Assembly: GCA_020736575.1 (NCBI GenBank)
Contig: JAGPYM010000008.1
Location: 1,658,001-1,722,000 of the forward strand
Direction of reading: 5' to 3'
DNA: 64,000 nucleotides
Source of the DNA: Thelonectria olida
Taxonomy: Eukaryota; Ascomycota; Sordariomycetes; Hypocreales; Nectriaceae
Part shown: positions 42,415 through 54,408 of the stretch, piece by piece
Numbering within the stretch: position 1 is the first letter of the stretch
Layout of the letters: every line of letters begins with the position of its first letter
Made by a program: the position numbers and the translations under genes
The notes under the pieces: model-generated
The model's database searches: none
What the model saw: only the letters and a program-made list of their open reading frames with translations
What the model was told of the DNA's origin: nothing

Positions 42415-43998
42415 ATGTCTCACGACGGCCACAGCGATGATTCTTTTACCGTGGCTCGAGCCTCGGGCAACTCAGACGGCTCAGTCAGTCCGGCGACAGA
42501 ATTCAGCAATGATGCCGGCACTGCCCAAGAGACTTTGAAGACACAGCCTGTGGTAAAACGTCTGCATGAGCTGTTTGACGAGAATATCACAGCCAAGATA
42601 ATCCGCACCGCAATTAATTCTCTAAAGAACAACGTATGCTCTCTCCAGGCATGTCTTGTGCGGGATCCGCTTGCTGACTTCCTGTTATAGTATCCTATCA
42701 CCGAGTATCCTGAGTATGTTCCACAGACCGGGACCGATGCTGGAAAGTACATATGCCGGGATGCAGCATTCTGGACATGTGGCTTCTTCCCGGGATCTAT
42801 CTACAGCCTCTTAGAGAGGTATATCAAGTACCCCTCCGTGGCGCCTGGTGGAGGGAACAAGGATCTTATAGCCAACAAGCTGCGGGAGCTTGGGTCGATT
42901 TGGTCAGCCCCTCTGCACGAAACGGCGTCTCGTACCGACACACACGACATGTCATTTATGATCCAACCTTCAATGAGACAAAGATGGGAGCTTCTAAACG
43001 ATACAGAAGCTCGTTCCTCCATCTTCACAGCTGCTCGAAGTCTGTACACCCGCTATAACTCAACCGTGGGTGCACTGCGATCTTGGGACGTGCTCGATCA
43101 GAAGAACGTCAACATTACATCAATGACAAGTGACTTTCTAGTCATCATTGACTCAATGTGCAACCTGGACCTACTGTTTTACGCAGCTGCCCACACGGGA
43201 GAGTCCGAACTATTTGATTGCGCCTTGAAACATGCCCACACTCTCAGGCAGACTCTCATTCGACACGAGACCGGAAGATTTTCGCAGCGCAAGGGCTACG
43301 ACGGGCCGCTGTTCAGCACAGCGCATGTTGCGAACTTCGATCCTACAACCGGAGGCTTGAAAGAGATCCGAACTGGTCAAGGCTTTGAAAAGCACTCAAC
43401 TTGGGCTCGTGGTCAAGCCTGGGCCATCCTTGGTTACTCCCAAACATTTCAATGGACTGGGGACAGAGACTTCCTAGAAACCGCTTGCGGTTTGGCAGAG
43501 TACTTCCTTCTCCGGCTGGAAATGCTACCAAGCTGTGTGGAAAAGCCCCTGCCCGTCCCAGCTGGCAGTCTTCGTAGAACCACATGCGGGCGCTTTGTTC
43601 CCGTATGGGACTTTGACGCGCCGCTCAACGAGTCGAACCCGCTGAGAGACTCGTCTGCGGGCATTATTGCGGCCAATGGCATGTTGGTCTTATCGCAGAA
43701 CTTGAGAGCATGTGGCGACCATGAGCTGAGTCAGCGGTACTTCGACGCTGCTATTCTTCTTGTGGAGGACGCCATCAACTTCTCCCTAGCCGCTGAGAAA
43801 GCCAAACTTGTCATTCAAGGCCGAAATGTGTCAGTGGAGGACGTACAGACGGGCGTCGTGTTTGAAGCCGTGCTGAAGAATGCTACAGCAAACCACAACG
43901 CAGGAGACCATTGCCGGTACTGGGACCATGGGCTCGTGTATGGCGACTATTATTTGATTGAGTTTGGTAATCGTCTTCTTAGAATGGGATATGCCTGA
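42415..43998 (+). CDS. GH88 unsaturated glucuronyl hydrolase
   Basis: Two exons (intron 42634-42690, 57 bp) give 508 residues. The GH88 (alpha/alpha)6-barrel motifs are present: [29 protein letters not shown] containing the first catalytic-region Asp, [20 protein letters not shown] with the second Asp, [18 protein letters not shown], and the closing [22 protein letters not shown]88 enzymes remove the 4,5-unsaturated uronic acid left at the non-reducing end after polysaccharide lyase action on chondroitin, hyaluronan, heparin or similar glycans. There is no signal peptide and the 70-residue N terminus is hydrophilic, so it is probably intracellular. Its neighbours GH154 (saturated uronic acid) and the sulfamidase-like enzyme give complementary activities. 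No lyase gene is seen in the window. Confidence 0.87.
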
Positions 43999-44383
43999 GT
44001 TGAGGTCCAGTTTTGAATAGAGATTGTTGGTTTTGTTTTAGATTGCCGGCATATATTAGAAGAATTCATCCGCCAACCCACCAACACGCAAGTCTTTAAT
44101 CCTGCGAATGTTGTTTCTTGATTTGTGTGTCGGCCAAAATATTGCTAAGTCAGGACCAAGGGCCGTGGTATTACTTGTGCTCATAAGTACTAACGACTAG
44201 GGAATCGTTCGCAAAATATGTCAAGTCTATAATAATCAGTATTGACATTCTGCAATTGCCAAACAAGGTTTGCTAAAAACTCCTAGGCAGTTGTTATAAT
44301 GCACACGTCTCAGCCGGTACCAAACTCTACATGCTTTGTGATATACAAGAAGAGCCCATTCATCATCCGTTGTTGCTTTCAAT
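43999..44383. other. Intergenic between convergent genes, nothing seen
   Basis: A 385 bp stretch between the GH88 and regulator stop codons. No feature is recognised. Confidence 0.4.
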
Positions 44384-47351
44384 TCATGGCAAACTAGTAG
44401 GCAATATTGGGCCACCGGAAGGCGCCAGATTCATAGAAAACAACATGTCGTCAAAACTAATCACCCGATCCATGTCCATAAAACTCCTATCGAGGAGTGT
44501 GTAAGATATAGCTGAAAGCTCATCGTTGGGAGCTCCCTGGCTTGTTCCGTAACCCATCGGGGTTAATGTGTCTGGTGGGATGTCCTCTGCGGTCTGGGCT
44601 GCTCCTGAATTGGGTTGCGCAGATGTCGGGTTCTCGTTGTTGTTCAAGTTCCTCGTGCTGTTGTCCTCCTCCAAGCGATTGGGGCTTTCGGTCATGTTAA
44701 AATTTTGGGCGAGGATAGTAGAAGACGCTCGAGCCTCAGATCCCCCTTGGGTGAAAGAGTCCAGCCTCTGATGCTGCTGCTGGCGGAGCGCATACCAACC
44801 GCCCTGTTCATCTGGCTCATTTCGTTGCTGCGGCTGGGTCCTCTGAGACGTGCCGTGGTGCTGAGTAAACCCACCACGCGTGGGCACGGTATTTTGACTC
44901 GAGACGATGGTTGAATAGCCCAGCACGTCTACGCTGAAGTTGGGATCTGCAACGCATCTGCAGTGTAGGTCTCGAAGATGGTCTGCGTATATCCCAGCCA
45001 GGGACCTCGTCCTGTCGGTTACTGGCTGGATCGACCCAAGCCACCTCTTTGCCATTGCATCTAAGCTATCAATGAGAAGCCAGAGCTCTTGGGGAAGTCC
45101 CGCGCCGTAATATCTCTTGTGCACTGGAGCCAGGTTAGGCTTTTTTGCCTTTCAAAGCGACATGGTCGGACTTACCTAGTAGCACTCTCGCAGCGACGAA
45201 CACACAGAAGGCGAATTGATTGCCAACAGGGCTCATGTCTGGTGTGTTCTTTAGATATTTCGCCGTGATGTCTTGTATCTCTGTAGCAGCATTGCGGCAT
45301 ATTTCGGCACTGCAAAGGCTTGGAAGCTCTACAATGTTAGTCCAGTCAGCTGGAGGATATGCGATGCGTTGATGCAATAGGATCATGGATGTATTGTGGG
45401 TTGCGTGCGCGAGCGTGAGGTTTGGGTCCATATTAATGACAGTCGGTTGGCGAGAGATATTAGAGTCCTTCCACTTTTGAGGGAGAAACATTTTCCAACT
45501 GGAGGTCTGGTGTTAGTATTCTTCATATATGAAGGCAACCAAAGCCTAGAGTGGGATCACGGGAGCACTTACTGGACTAGACGGAGGTCAAGTTCTTTAA
45601 ATCTCGTCAGCCAGTTACTCACTTCCTGTCTATCATGAAAATTGATTCTCTGTTGCAAGAAAAACGTCGTGACTCGACTAAGGGACTCAGTTGCCTCTAT
45701 GCAGTAAGCGAAAGCCCCTACGGCAGACATGTCAGGTTGGGTGCCGTTCCTGGGCGCGTGAGAGGTGGACTGTGGTGAGCCTTGTTGCATTGTTGACTGT
45801 GCAGAATGATCCGGGCTAGAATAGTTCGCATGTAGGAAAGCAATAGAGTTGCCAATCTTAGCAGCCGAGCGGTCCCATATTCCGAAGTAAGGAGTCATAA
45901 CAGCCTCCTCTTTGTGCCATAGGCCGCCGTCAGCAGGGAGCCTACGATGAACGTCGTCTGCGGTCAAACTAGTATTCCAACTAAGAGAAAAGATATACAG
46001 TCAGTTTTGTTTCTTGCTCTTGATTTTGCATTCCCTTACCCTGTCGTGACGGAACAAAATCTATCCAGGTTAAAGATGCACCAAAACACTCGCCTCCTCT
46101 CCTCCTCTTCCACCCAATGCTCAGGTGGCATCAAGGATAACAGAGGCTTGAGCAGTGGTTGCGTGTCGTGATCCTCGGTTTCGACACTGAGCTGAAGGTA
46201 TTCGACAGTCCTGGTCAGTGACCCAATTATGGACCAAGCCTTCGCAGTGCCATGTCCGATCTAAGAAGTCGTTAGAGTCGTGGTCGAGGAAGAGAGATTG
46301 GCCGTACACCAACTTACGTCGTCAAATGCAATGATGATCAGTGCTTGGAGGTTTTCTACTGAGAGTCCATCCATGGCCGTTAGAATGACGACACTCCTCG
46401 ACTTTTTGGCCAAAGCTTCCAAGTTATGGGACACAAGGCCATGAGCCTCTGGCTGAATGAATCGAAGTGCTGCAACCACTATGGCATGCAAGATCACAAC
46501 TAGACTAGGTCGCTGCTCGGAATCGTTTATTCGGGCCCTGAAACGAGTTTCGTGCAGGATAGGGATCCATGGCTGGATGTTGTCGAAGTATGAGCAAACA
46601 ATGTCCTCCAGCAGTTCTGGCGGGGGAAGAGTCGAAGATGGGTCTGATAGATCCTCAAGAGGAACCTGGATCTCGATTCTCGGGTTCCCGCAACTGTCTA
46701 CACGTCTCCGTTTAGCCCGCTGCATGGTTGATGGATCGACTGCATGGTTGGATTCATGACGCTGCCATGATGCTGTGCTCGCTGGCGATAAAGAATGGGC
46801 ATGGGCAGGAGGTTGTTGCGGGGTCATCATAGACGCCGGAGGCGCGCTTTTGTTAATGATCTTGCATAATTCGACGCTCAAGTTGGACAGGATGCTGAGG
46901 GAATTCTCAAGGCGGTCCCCATCACCCCTCTGCTTCTCGAGAAGAGCATTCTCCAAAGCGTCTGCGATGAACGTCAGGAGTGGATCGCCGGGAACGAGGT
47001 TCAAAAGCAGATATTCCTTTTGAGCAAATCAAGCTTCACAACATACCGATGCGGCGGCTGAGGCCCTCTACTGCGCCAGGTTTCAACCCTGGCTTGTTTT
47101 TCTTGCCATCATACACACACGGCGAGCCTGCGGTAGATCCCACCAGGTTAGTCGGGTCCCTCGGCTTCAAATGGCTGTGAAGTAGCTTGTTGCTTCTGTT
47201 GGAAGGGGAACTCACCTAGCCGTTGGCAATGCGAGCACACCGGCTGCTCCCTGGAACATTTCAGTTTGCGCCGCCGACACCCCTGACAGGAGCCCAGGTC
47301 GCTCTCACTGACAGTGCGGCCAATGTCTTCAATGGAGTTCGGCGCATCCAT
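44384..47351 (-). CDS. Zn2Cys6 transcription factor, XlnR/AmyR-like regulator type
   Basis: Seven exons join to 850 residues with clean splice sites. The zinc cluster is complete and split by the intron 47128-47215: [20 protein letters not shown], then CQRLGSPC, with all six Cys at standard spacing. A linker and a coiled-coil start ([17 protein letters not shown]) follow. A nuclear-localisation-like KRRRVD lies near residue 180, and the fungal_trans domain contains [20 protein letters not shown] and [17 protein letters not shown] with [17 protein letters not shown]. The C-terminal 200 residues are rich in Gln, Asn and Ser, typical of activation regions. The acceptor for exon 3 (46961) was chosen because it alone keeps frame and coiled coil. 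It lies between the GH88 gene and the sugar transporter and is the best candidate for cluster-specific activator. Confidence 0.87.
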
Positions 47352-48360
47352 CGGCGGGTTTGGCTGGCGGACTTCACGCGCGAAAATAAAGAAAGAGAGC
47401 CTGTTTCTATGCATGAACCGAAATCAAGACGTCAGGCTAGCATTGGAAATCGAATGATCGCCACCAATAATATGGCATGCCGCCTTCCCCGAAACTAACA
47501 GGCGCACAAACCCCTCCGCAAAAGTTGGACTTGTGACATGGGGGAGAGGTCATTTCCGGGAACTCGTATAACTAGGGAATAAGGAGTCTAGATACAAAAT
47601 TATGCAACTACTGGACCACCTGTCAAGAAGATAGATTGGAATACGTTAAGTACTGAGCCTTCTTAGGACACAGCTAGTATTTCTTCATTGAAAGAATTGG
47701 GAGATCATGCGCAATGGAGGCGACTATGACAACAGCCCTCAAGGTGTCGATCCAGCTCAATTACTCAATTCAGGTCGAACAGACACGGAGTCAGCGAATG
47801 AGAGAATAAACTGGAGAACAAATAAAACTAAACGAACCAAACCTAGCAAATACATACGTAAGTCACTACCTAACATCTTAGGATATGATACTTGATAGGG
47901 TGCTTCGCTGGGTGGGCTGCTTCATCCATTCCCGCAATTAACATAACTACTGCACCCAATGAGGGTTTCCCCTACTGTCCCTGTCAATTCGGAAGGAGAA
48001 GGTTCAGGATGTATCAGTTGAGAATAATAGAAAAACAAGAAAGCAAGAAGCACCTCGACTACCTCATTCCGGTTCCTCTTAGTCAAGTAGAAGAAGTTGC
48101 AGCTCAACCCCAACGGTACAGGCGTGCTCATCCGAGTTGGTTGGGTGACCACCCCACACCCCAGGTTCCATGCTGAGCGTTATTGAGTCAGCTTTCGTGC
48201 GGGGAACCATGTCTCTCGAGAATTAGCCTCGGCTGCAAGGTCGTTACATCCCAGCCACCCGACCATTCCTCCGCTGCCCGATGCTATTCAGCCTCCAATT
48301 GCATTGAGAGAAGCAACGCTAGATCAACCGTGACCATCACACAGTCCTGGCTTCCTAACC
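47352..48360. other. Intergenic, no confident feature
   Basis: About 1 kb containing the promoter of the regulator. Around 48130-48180, GGTTGGGTGACCACC then CCAGG faintly recalls the 3' part of a 5S rRNA, but the rest does not match. No gene is called. Confidence 0.35.
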
Positions 48361-50065
48361 TCAAACTCGGTCAACTTGCTCTGTCATTGTTTTCCCACTC
48401 TTGCCATAGACAGCCGCGTCTGCGTTAACATCCAAGCCCATCTGCTTCATGGCATTGGCACCCGCAAGAGCGTCTGGACCATCAAAAATCTCTGCAACTT
48501 CCTCAAGTCCGCGCCCTTTGGTTTCCGGGAAGAAGAAATAGATGAGCGTAAAGTGGACAGCAATCACAACGCACCACACCTGGTCATGGTTAGTGGTTAA
48601 ATGTTCAATACGATAACGGTTAGTTAGGGTCATGGTTACTCAACTATATAATACTTCCATTTAATTGCATCCATTGCAACCGGGTTTGCGAAGCTGTTGA
48701 AAATGCCAGCAAGATTTCCTGTTAACTGATAGAGCATGGATGCCTTAGACCGCAGCGAATATGGCACCACTTCCATGATATATGTAGGCGGCACCGGAGA
48801 GGAGACGTGATAAAAGGCTGAGTAGAGAAAGATCATGGCCAAAACTGCGCCAGCGTAGCCAGAGTGCTTGAAGTCCGTCTCTTGGTTGATGGCAGAGCAC
48901 ACAGTCCAAACGATATATGACAGTCCCATACCTGCCATGCCCAACTGGAACAGACGGCGGCGTCCTGCTCTGTCGACGAGTGTGGCAAAGACGCAAGCGA
49001 CGAGGAAGCCCCAGAGGGATAGACATCCGTTGACGATGAGCTGAGTCCTATGATTGGTGATATTGATAGAGTTGAGCACCTTGGAGAGATAATACGACCT
49101 GGTTACCGTTAGCGGTTATGTATTGGATATAATCAGACTTAGGGTAATCACGTCAAAGCGTTACCCGACAGCTGTTGCATAGCCGGAATGTAGAGCGCCA
49201 GGAACAGGCGGTGTCTGTTGCCCTTTGAAGACACCCATTCGGCCCAGCGAGATCGTTTCTGAAGCTTCTCCATCTCCAAAGTGGCCGTAATCTCGGCCAT
49301 CTCGAATCTCGCCAGCCTTGAGTTGACGTCACCATCGCCGTGATACTTGACAAAGAAGTTGAACGCTTCCTTGTTCCGATTCTTATAGATCAGCCACCGA
49401 GGGGATTCCGGCACGAACAAAGCCAGAACGCACTGGACAATGGAGAAGACGCCCTGCAATAAACTCGGCAATCTCCAGCTCCAGGACGAGTTGGTCATTT
49501 GAAAGGTCCCGTATGTTGCCCAGGCAGCAATCAGGGACCCCAGAGGCCAAGAAGTGAGGTAGAAGGAGACGAGTTTGCCTCGGTGTGTAGGGTACGCGAC
49601 CTCGGAGAGCAGAGGAGGCGCCGCAACCGACACGATTCCTAGGCCGAACCCGATTAAGAAACGGGAAGCGACGAACATGCCGTAATTGATAGATGCAGCT
49701 TGTAGGATCGAGCCTAAAATGATAATGAGGGAACCGCCGCAGATGGGGTATCTCCTGCCAAAGATGTCGCAGAGCTGAGATGAAACCAGGACGGATATCA
49801 GGGTGCCGCCAGTTGGACCGAAAGTCATGGCACCGAGACGGGTGCCAGTAGGTTCGCCAAAGAATTTCTGCCACTGAGGCAGGGATTGAAGCCCATTGAT
49901 GGAGGAAGCGTCGAAGCCGGAAGCCGTTTGAGTGAGAAGCGCGCAGAGCAAGAGTGTGTTGAGTTTGAGGAGTGTTCGGTCTTTCCACCATGGCTTGCGG
50001 TTTTCGGGGATCATGTCCTTGAGCACAAGGCCCTCGAACTCGTTCTCCTGTGTACTATTTGCCAT
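48361..50065 (-). CDS. MFS sugar porter (hexose/oligosaccharide transporter)
   Basis: Three exons (50065-49152, 49098-48645, 48579-48361) give 528 residues. Sugar-porter signatures are present: LTQTASGFDASSINGLQSLP (helix 1), DIFGRRYPICGG in loop 2-3, RFLIGFGLGIVSVAAPPLLSEVAYPTHRG (PESP-type region start), FVPESPRWLIYK, QQLSGNAL in helix 7, VDRAGRRRLFQLG in loop 8-9, VVPYSLRSKA, and the end FFFPETKGRGLEEV. Twelve helices can be counted. These lactose-permease-like fungal porters import mono- or oligosaccharides by proton symport at the plasma membrane. It shares orientation with the regulator downstream and probably supplies the oligosaccharides cleaved by the intracellular GH88, GH154 and sulfatase enzymes. 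Confidence 0.9.
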
Positions 50066-51218
50066 GGCTGCTGTAGTCGATGGGTCGATAACGAGTACGA
50101 AACAACACCTGTCGTCCCAGTGAGGGCATATCTGTGCCTTTTATCGCAAACTCGAGGCCATTCGCCCTGGGCTTGAGTCGTGGAAAGGATATGCGGCAAT
50201 CATATGATGGCCGGCGTATTTCACGGACGTCACTTGGTACTATGTGTTGAAGCGAACCATTCAAGGAGGTAACTGGTCGTGCATCGGCGTGTGGGCAAAC
50301 ACAACCGGTTGAGGGGTTGGGCTGATCGCGGTACCCCGGACAATTCACCAACTCCCCCACAACACTAACAAACAGTCTGCGGGGAATGTGCATCGGGCGA
50401 TTGACCAGCCGAAGACTCTCCCGAGGATACTCACGAGTGACTTGTTTCTGCTTGCCAACCCGGCATGGGAATGCTCGGCCAACAGGCGCTACCACCACTT
50501 GACTGTAACCGGTAAAGTAGCGCACCAATAATACCCGGTTGGCCACCGTTCGCGGGGTAGGTCCCCGGCACTTTAATAACATTACCAGGAGTGGCTCGGG
50601 GATGCCGGGACCGAGTGGAGGAAGGTGGTGAGATGAGATCCGTGTAGTTTGGTAACCTGGCGAGCAATGTATCTATTCGTTCATGCCCGTCAAGTTTCTC
50701 TCTCTGGGATCTCTGCTCACATCCTTCAAGTTAGGCCTGAGCGAGGGTACTTCTCTCCATCTCTCACAGTAATCAGTATCTCAATTGAGTCAATTCCATA
50801 GCTCCCAAAGCTCTCCCGGCCAGCAACAACACAAACGCTTCACCCGCCGACTCGCAGCACAGCATAAAACAAAGCCATCCGTATTATTCACTTCTGAAAA
50901 GGTCTTGGATCTTCTCACTCTAGATACTTGTTGATAATCCAGCTTGTACAGACAAATAACCCTTCTTCAGAGTCCCAGTAATTGTAGACCATCTATTCAA
51001 ACTCATCTACCCTCCATCCGATCGTCTCCACGTCCCGTTTCCAGCTTTTCTCGATGCACCCAATCTCGTTCCTTTTGCTAAAGCCTTCCACGCCCTCGCC
51101 AACTTTTTCCACTCTTCGCTGAACCTTCCTTAGAATAGAAGTGCCCCAGATGTTGGGCGAAAGGTCTAATAACACAGCTGGTTGGCCGCTTGATATGGAT
51201 GGCATTGGCCACCATGTC
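50066..51218. other. Intergenic between transporter and peptidase
   Basis: About 1.15 kb, GC-rich near the transporter. Contains CGG-rich stretches (for example around 50420-50480). Minus-strand open frames at 50055-50667 and 50993-51205 show no domain. Confidence 0.4.
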
Positions 51219-53083
51219 CTAGAGGTTGGCCTGATTGAAATTGCGAATAAAATCGTAGTAGAATTTGCCCATGTTTAGATGCTCACTCATCAAAAGACGC
51301 TCGTTAACAGTGTTGAGGTTCGAAAACGATTTAAGACTCCCCGGACTCCACCTGTAAACGTTTTTCGATAGATCTGATTTAGAAGTCGAATATTAGCTCA
51401 ACGAGTCAGCATTTGCTTATATACCGCGACTACTTACTCATGTAGTGACGAGTATCCGTGTTGCCTGTCATGACACCAGGGGCTACAACCACGGTCGAGG
51501 CTTCTCGAGCAAATGTGTTGCGAACAGTGCCTGCGAAAAGCTCCCAGATCGTCCCATTGGTGGGTGATTGAGGTGTGACGTAAGATTTCTTCTTTGCCTC
51601 CAAGACAAGAGTGCCTTTGTAGTTCGGTTCCCATACAGGACGCGGCCGCTCTCCCTGGGAGGAAATGCCCTTGGTGACAAGATATTTCGCATAGTCTTCG
51701 TCATCTCCGAATGCCTCGAGTCGAAGGCCGTATTTCCTAACGACATCTTCAACCAAGTGTACAATTCGGTCTTGGATCCCGCCGATGCTGTCCTGTGGCG
51801 CGTAACGATAGTTCACTCCCACCTTCACAAACTCGGGCAGGGAGTTGATCTTCTGCCCTCCCGCAAACCAGTCGACCGCCTGAGAAGTTTGAATGGAATA
51901 CTGTGCCTCGCGCGATATCTGGGCCAAGACCTGAGCTGCTCCATTGAGGTTGCCCCAGCGGATCAATTCGGTGAGCACAGGCTGAGCCCTCGGTGAGTAT
52001 CGCGCTTGGCATATTAAACCTTGATGCACAGGGCCGTTCCTGACAATCTCAGGCCTGAAAGGATACGCCTCCAGACTGGCGACAATCTCTGACATGATTC
52101 CGATAGCTGTGTGTGGCGTGGGCGTAGCACTCTGTCCGCCGACGACGTCAAGATTGAACCAAACGTCCAGGTAACCCTTTTCATACACGGCGGGGAGCGC
52201 GTATAGGGTGTCGCCTAGACTCTGCAGACCCACGCCACCTTCATCAAGAATGACGGCGATTCCGCCTTTTCCGTACCTCTCTTCCAAATGCCTTGAGATT
52301 TCGCCGGCTCCGCGGTCACCAGAACATTCCGCATCGAAACCAAAAGCAAAGATGACCGTACGGCGAGGGCCATACTCTTCTTGAGAAACAAGAGCTTCCA
52401 TAGCGGACATGAGGGCTGTAACCGCCGACTTGTCGGAGGCACCGCGACCCCAAAGATACCCGTCAGTCTGGTTATAGAAGGCGTCAAATGGCGGATGCTC
52501 CCACCGATCCAGAGTTTCTTCTTCAACAGGGACCACGTCCTGGTGAGCAGTCAGGAGAATGGGAGCGAGCTTTTCATCAGAGCCCTCAACTGTGTAAACG
52601 AGCCCGAATTTGTTGACTGTCTCAACCGTAGCATATTTGTGTCTAGACTCCTACCATTAGTTTCATGCCTCCAGCCCTAATCTTTGGAGCTTTCTGTCTA
52701 ATGACTCACACATTTGGATATGCCTCCTCCATAACGGCGGGAATCTCATGAAAAGGTTTCCATCTTTCGTCCTCATCAAAATCTCCAAGGTCGTCATAAC
52801 AAATTGAAGGTATGCGGACAAGTGGTTGGTGGCGCTTGACCATGATCTCAAGTGCCTCGGTGCCTGAAAAAAGCTGTCGTGAACTCACCAAGCCGTCTTT
52901 CGAAGGATCGATAGGGGGCGAGAGGTCGCATCTAAAACTAGAAGCGTCATGACTTGGGTTTTTGGCGGTTTGATCTGGCCCAAAAAGGTGTTGGTTTTCA
53001 TGCGCGAATGCAAGTGCAAGAGTAGATGCTGCGCTCGCTACAACAATGCTAGTAACAGGGTTCAAAATGAAGTATCTCATCAT
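51219..53083 (-). CDS. M20 family CPS1-like Gly-Xaa carboxypeptidase, catalytic Glu replaced by Ala
   Basis: Three exons (53083-52710, 52642-51438, 51373-51219) give 577 residues. An N-terminal hydrophobic segment (about 5-27) could anchor the protein in the vacuolar or plasma membrane. Metal-site motifs are in order: AHQDVVP (His158, Asp160), GRGASDKS (Asp195), FGFDAECSG (Glu230 as ligand), VILDEGG and TDTRHYM with the last His. Family members have a Glu-Glu pair after FGFD; here it is Ala229-Glu230 (codon GCG), so the general-base Glu is missing. The rest of the fold, including the final exon with FYYDFIRNFNQANL, is intact. The enzyme is probably impaired or has another role. The start at 53083 is the first ATG of the open frame; an upstream exon cannot be excluded. 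Confidence 0.82.
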
Positions 53084-54408
53084 GAAGTTGTAGATGGCAA
53101 GTTGGTACTGTTCGATATTGAGACACAACCCAGCGGGTACGCTGGTAAGTAGAATGTTTTAGACGCCGAGACACCAGCAGCAGCATACTTATGCTCTCTG
53201 GTCAGTAGGACGTACTTGCAGATAGCCTATTGACAATAGAGTGAGCGCGTGGGTGCATGTTAGGCAAAGCAAACAACATGTGCCACATCATTGAGTCCCA
53301 CGCGGAACCCGAGCCGCGAATCCACTTGTTATCGTGATCTGCATTCGGCCCGTCCCGATCTCTCACTACGTATATGTGCTGTCCACAAATAAATGACGCA
53401 CGGGTAGCTTATTGGAAGTTGATGCGCGAAACGAGTTGCTCGTCACCATCCTGCAGGCTTGTTCGTGACGTGGCAGTCGGATTGAAAAGCTCGGTGAATG
53501 AGTAGGATAACCCCGATGCCTTACCTGTCGACATCGAATCTTTCGACTAGCAGAAGCCCTCAAGCTGTCTTTGTAGAGGCCTAAACATGCGAACGATATA
53601 AACTGGCTGTGGGGAGGCTTGAAGATCTAACTCGGTGTTGGTTTGGCCATCGACTGAGTAATAATGCAAAATTGCAATAGGCAGCACAAGATGTCGCCAA
53701 ACGCAAAAGACACCCAACCCCACACAGAACCGACATTATGCTAAGGTAGTCATGCACTACATACTGCAAGACTATCGTGCTCCCGTCTTTATGTTCTACA
53801 GTTGAGGTCACGGGCTGGGAAACAGCGAGAATAACTCGGAGGACAAAAGCAGAACAGAGGTTAGATCGACGCACGAGTGACCAGACTAGCGAGCTTGGCG
53901 TGGCGAATCACTAAGACGCAAGATACAGCAATGGAAAACACTGCCGATGGACAGAATGAATGAGGATCTGCTTCATCCTTCCGTTGATCAGGTACCATTG
54001 CATTGAAGTGGCGGATATCATCCCGAGATGGTTAGCACGGCCACACAACTCAGGCTATCGGTTAAAGCTCGACGAGCGGGTGATCCCCCCAACATTCTTG
54101 GAGCAGATCACGATGGAGTCCGTAGGAGTGAAGATGAAGATGGGATTGAAGTCAGGATTTACATGCGAGGAGAAACATATAATTATGTAACGTCCAACTA
54201 TGATTGCAATGTTGTTTTGTCGGTTTGCCTAGAGTGGCTTGAAAGACAGAAACTGAGTTGACAGTAGGTAATTAAGAGCCGAAGTTAAAGATATCTTGCA
54301 ACTAAGGGCGCGATTGCTGATTTGACATACAGTCTCTCGAATGAAACCACAAGCGTCCAACTGCAAGAAAGAAAGTTAATGGCCGCTGCCCTGCCTCATT
54401 TCGACTGT
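53084..54408. other. Intergenic, no recognisable feature
   Basis: About 1.3 kb with scattered short frames on both strands and nothing that I can relate to a family. Confidence 0.4.

Noticed and set aside
48110..48180. Possible 5S rRNA fragment (GGGTGACCACC..CCAGG)
   Set aside because: Only the 3' motif resembles 5S rRNA; the internal control region and the 5' half are not found.
50055..50667. Minus-strand frames upstream of the sugar porter
   Set aside because: No domain; low-complexity GC-rich promoter DNA.
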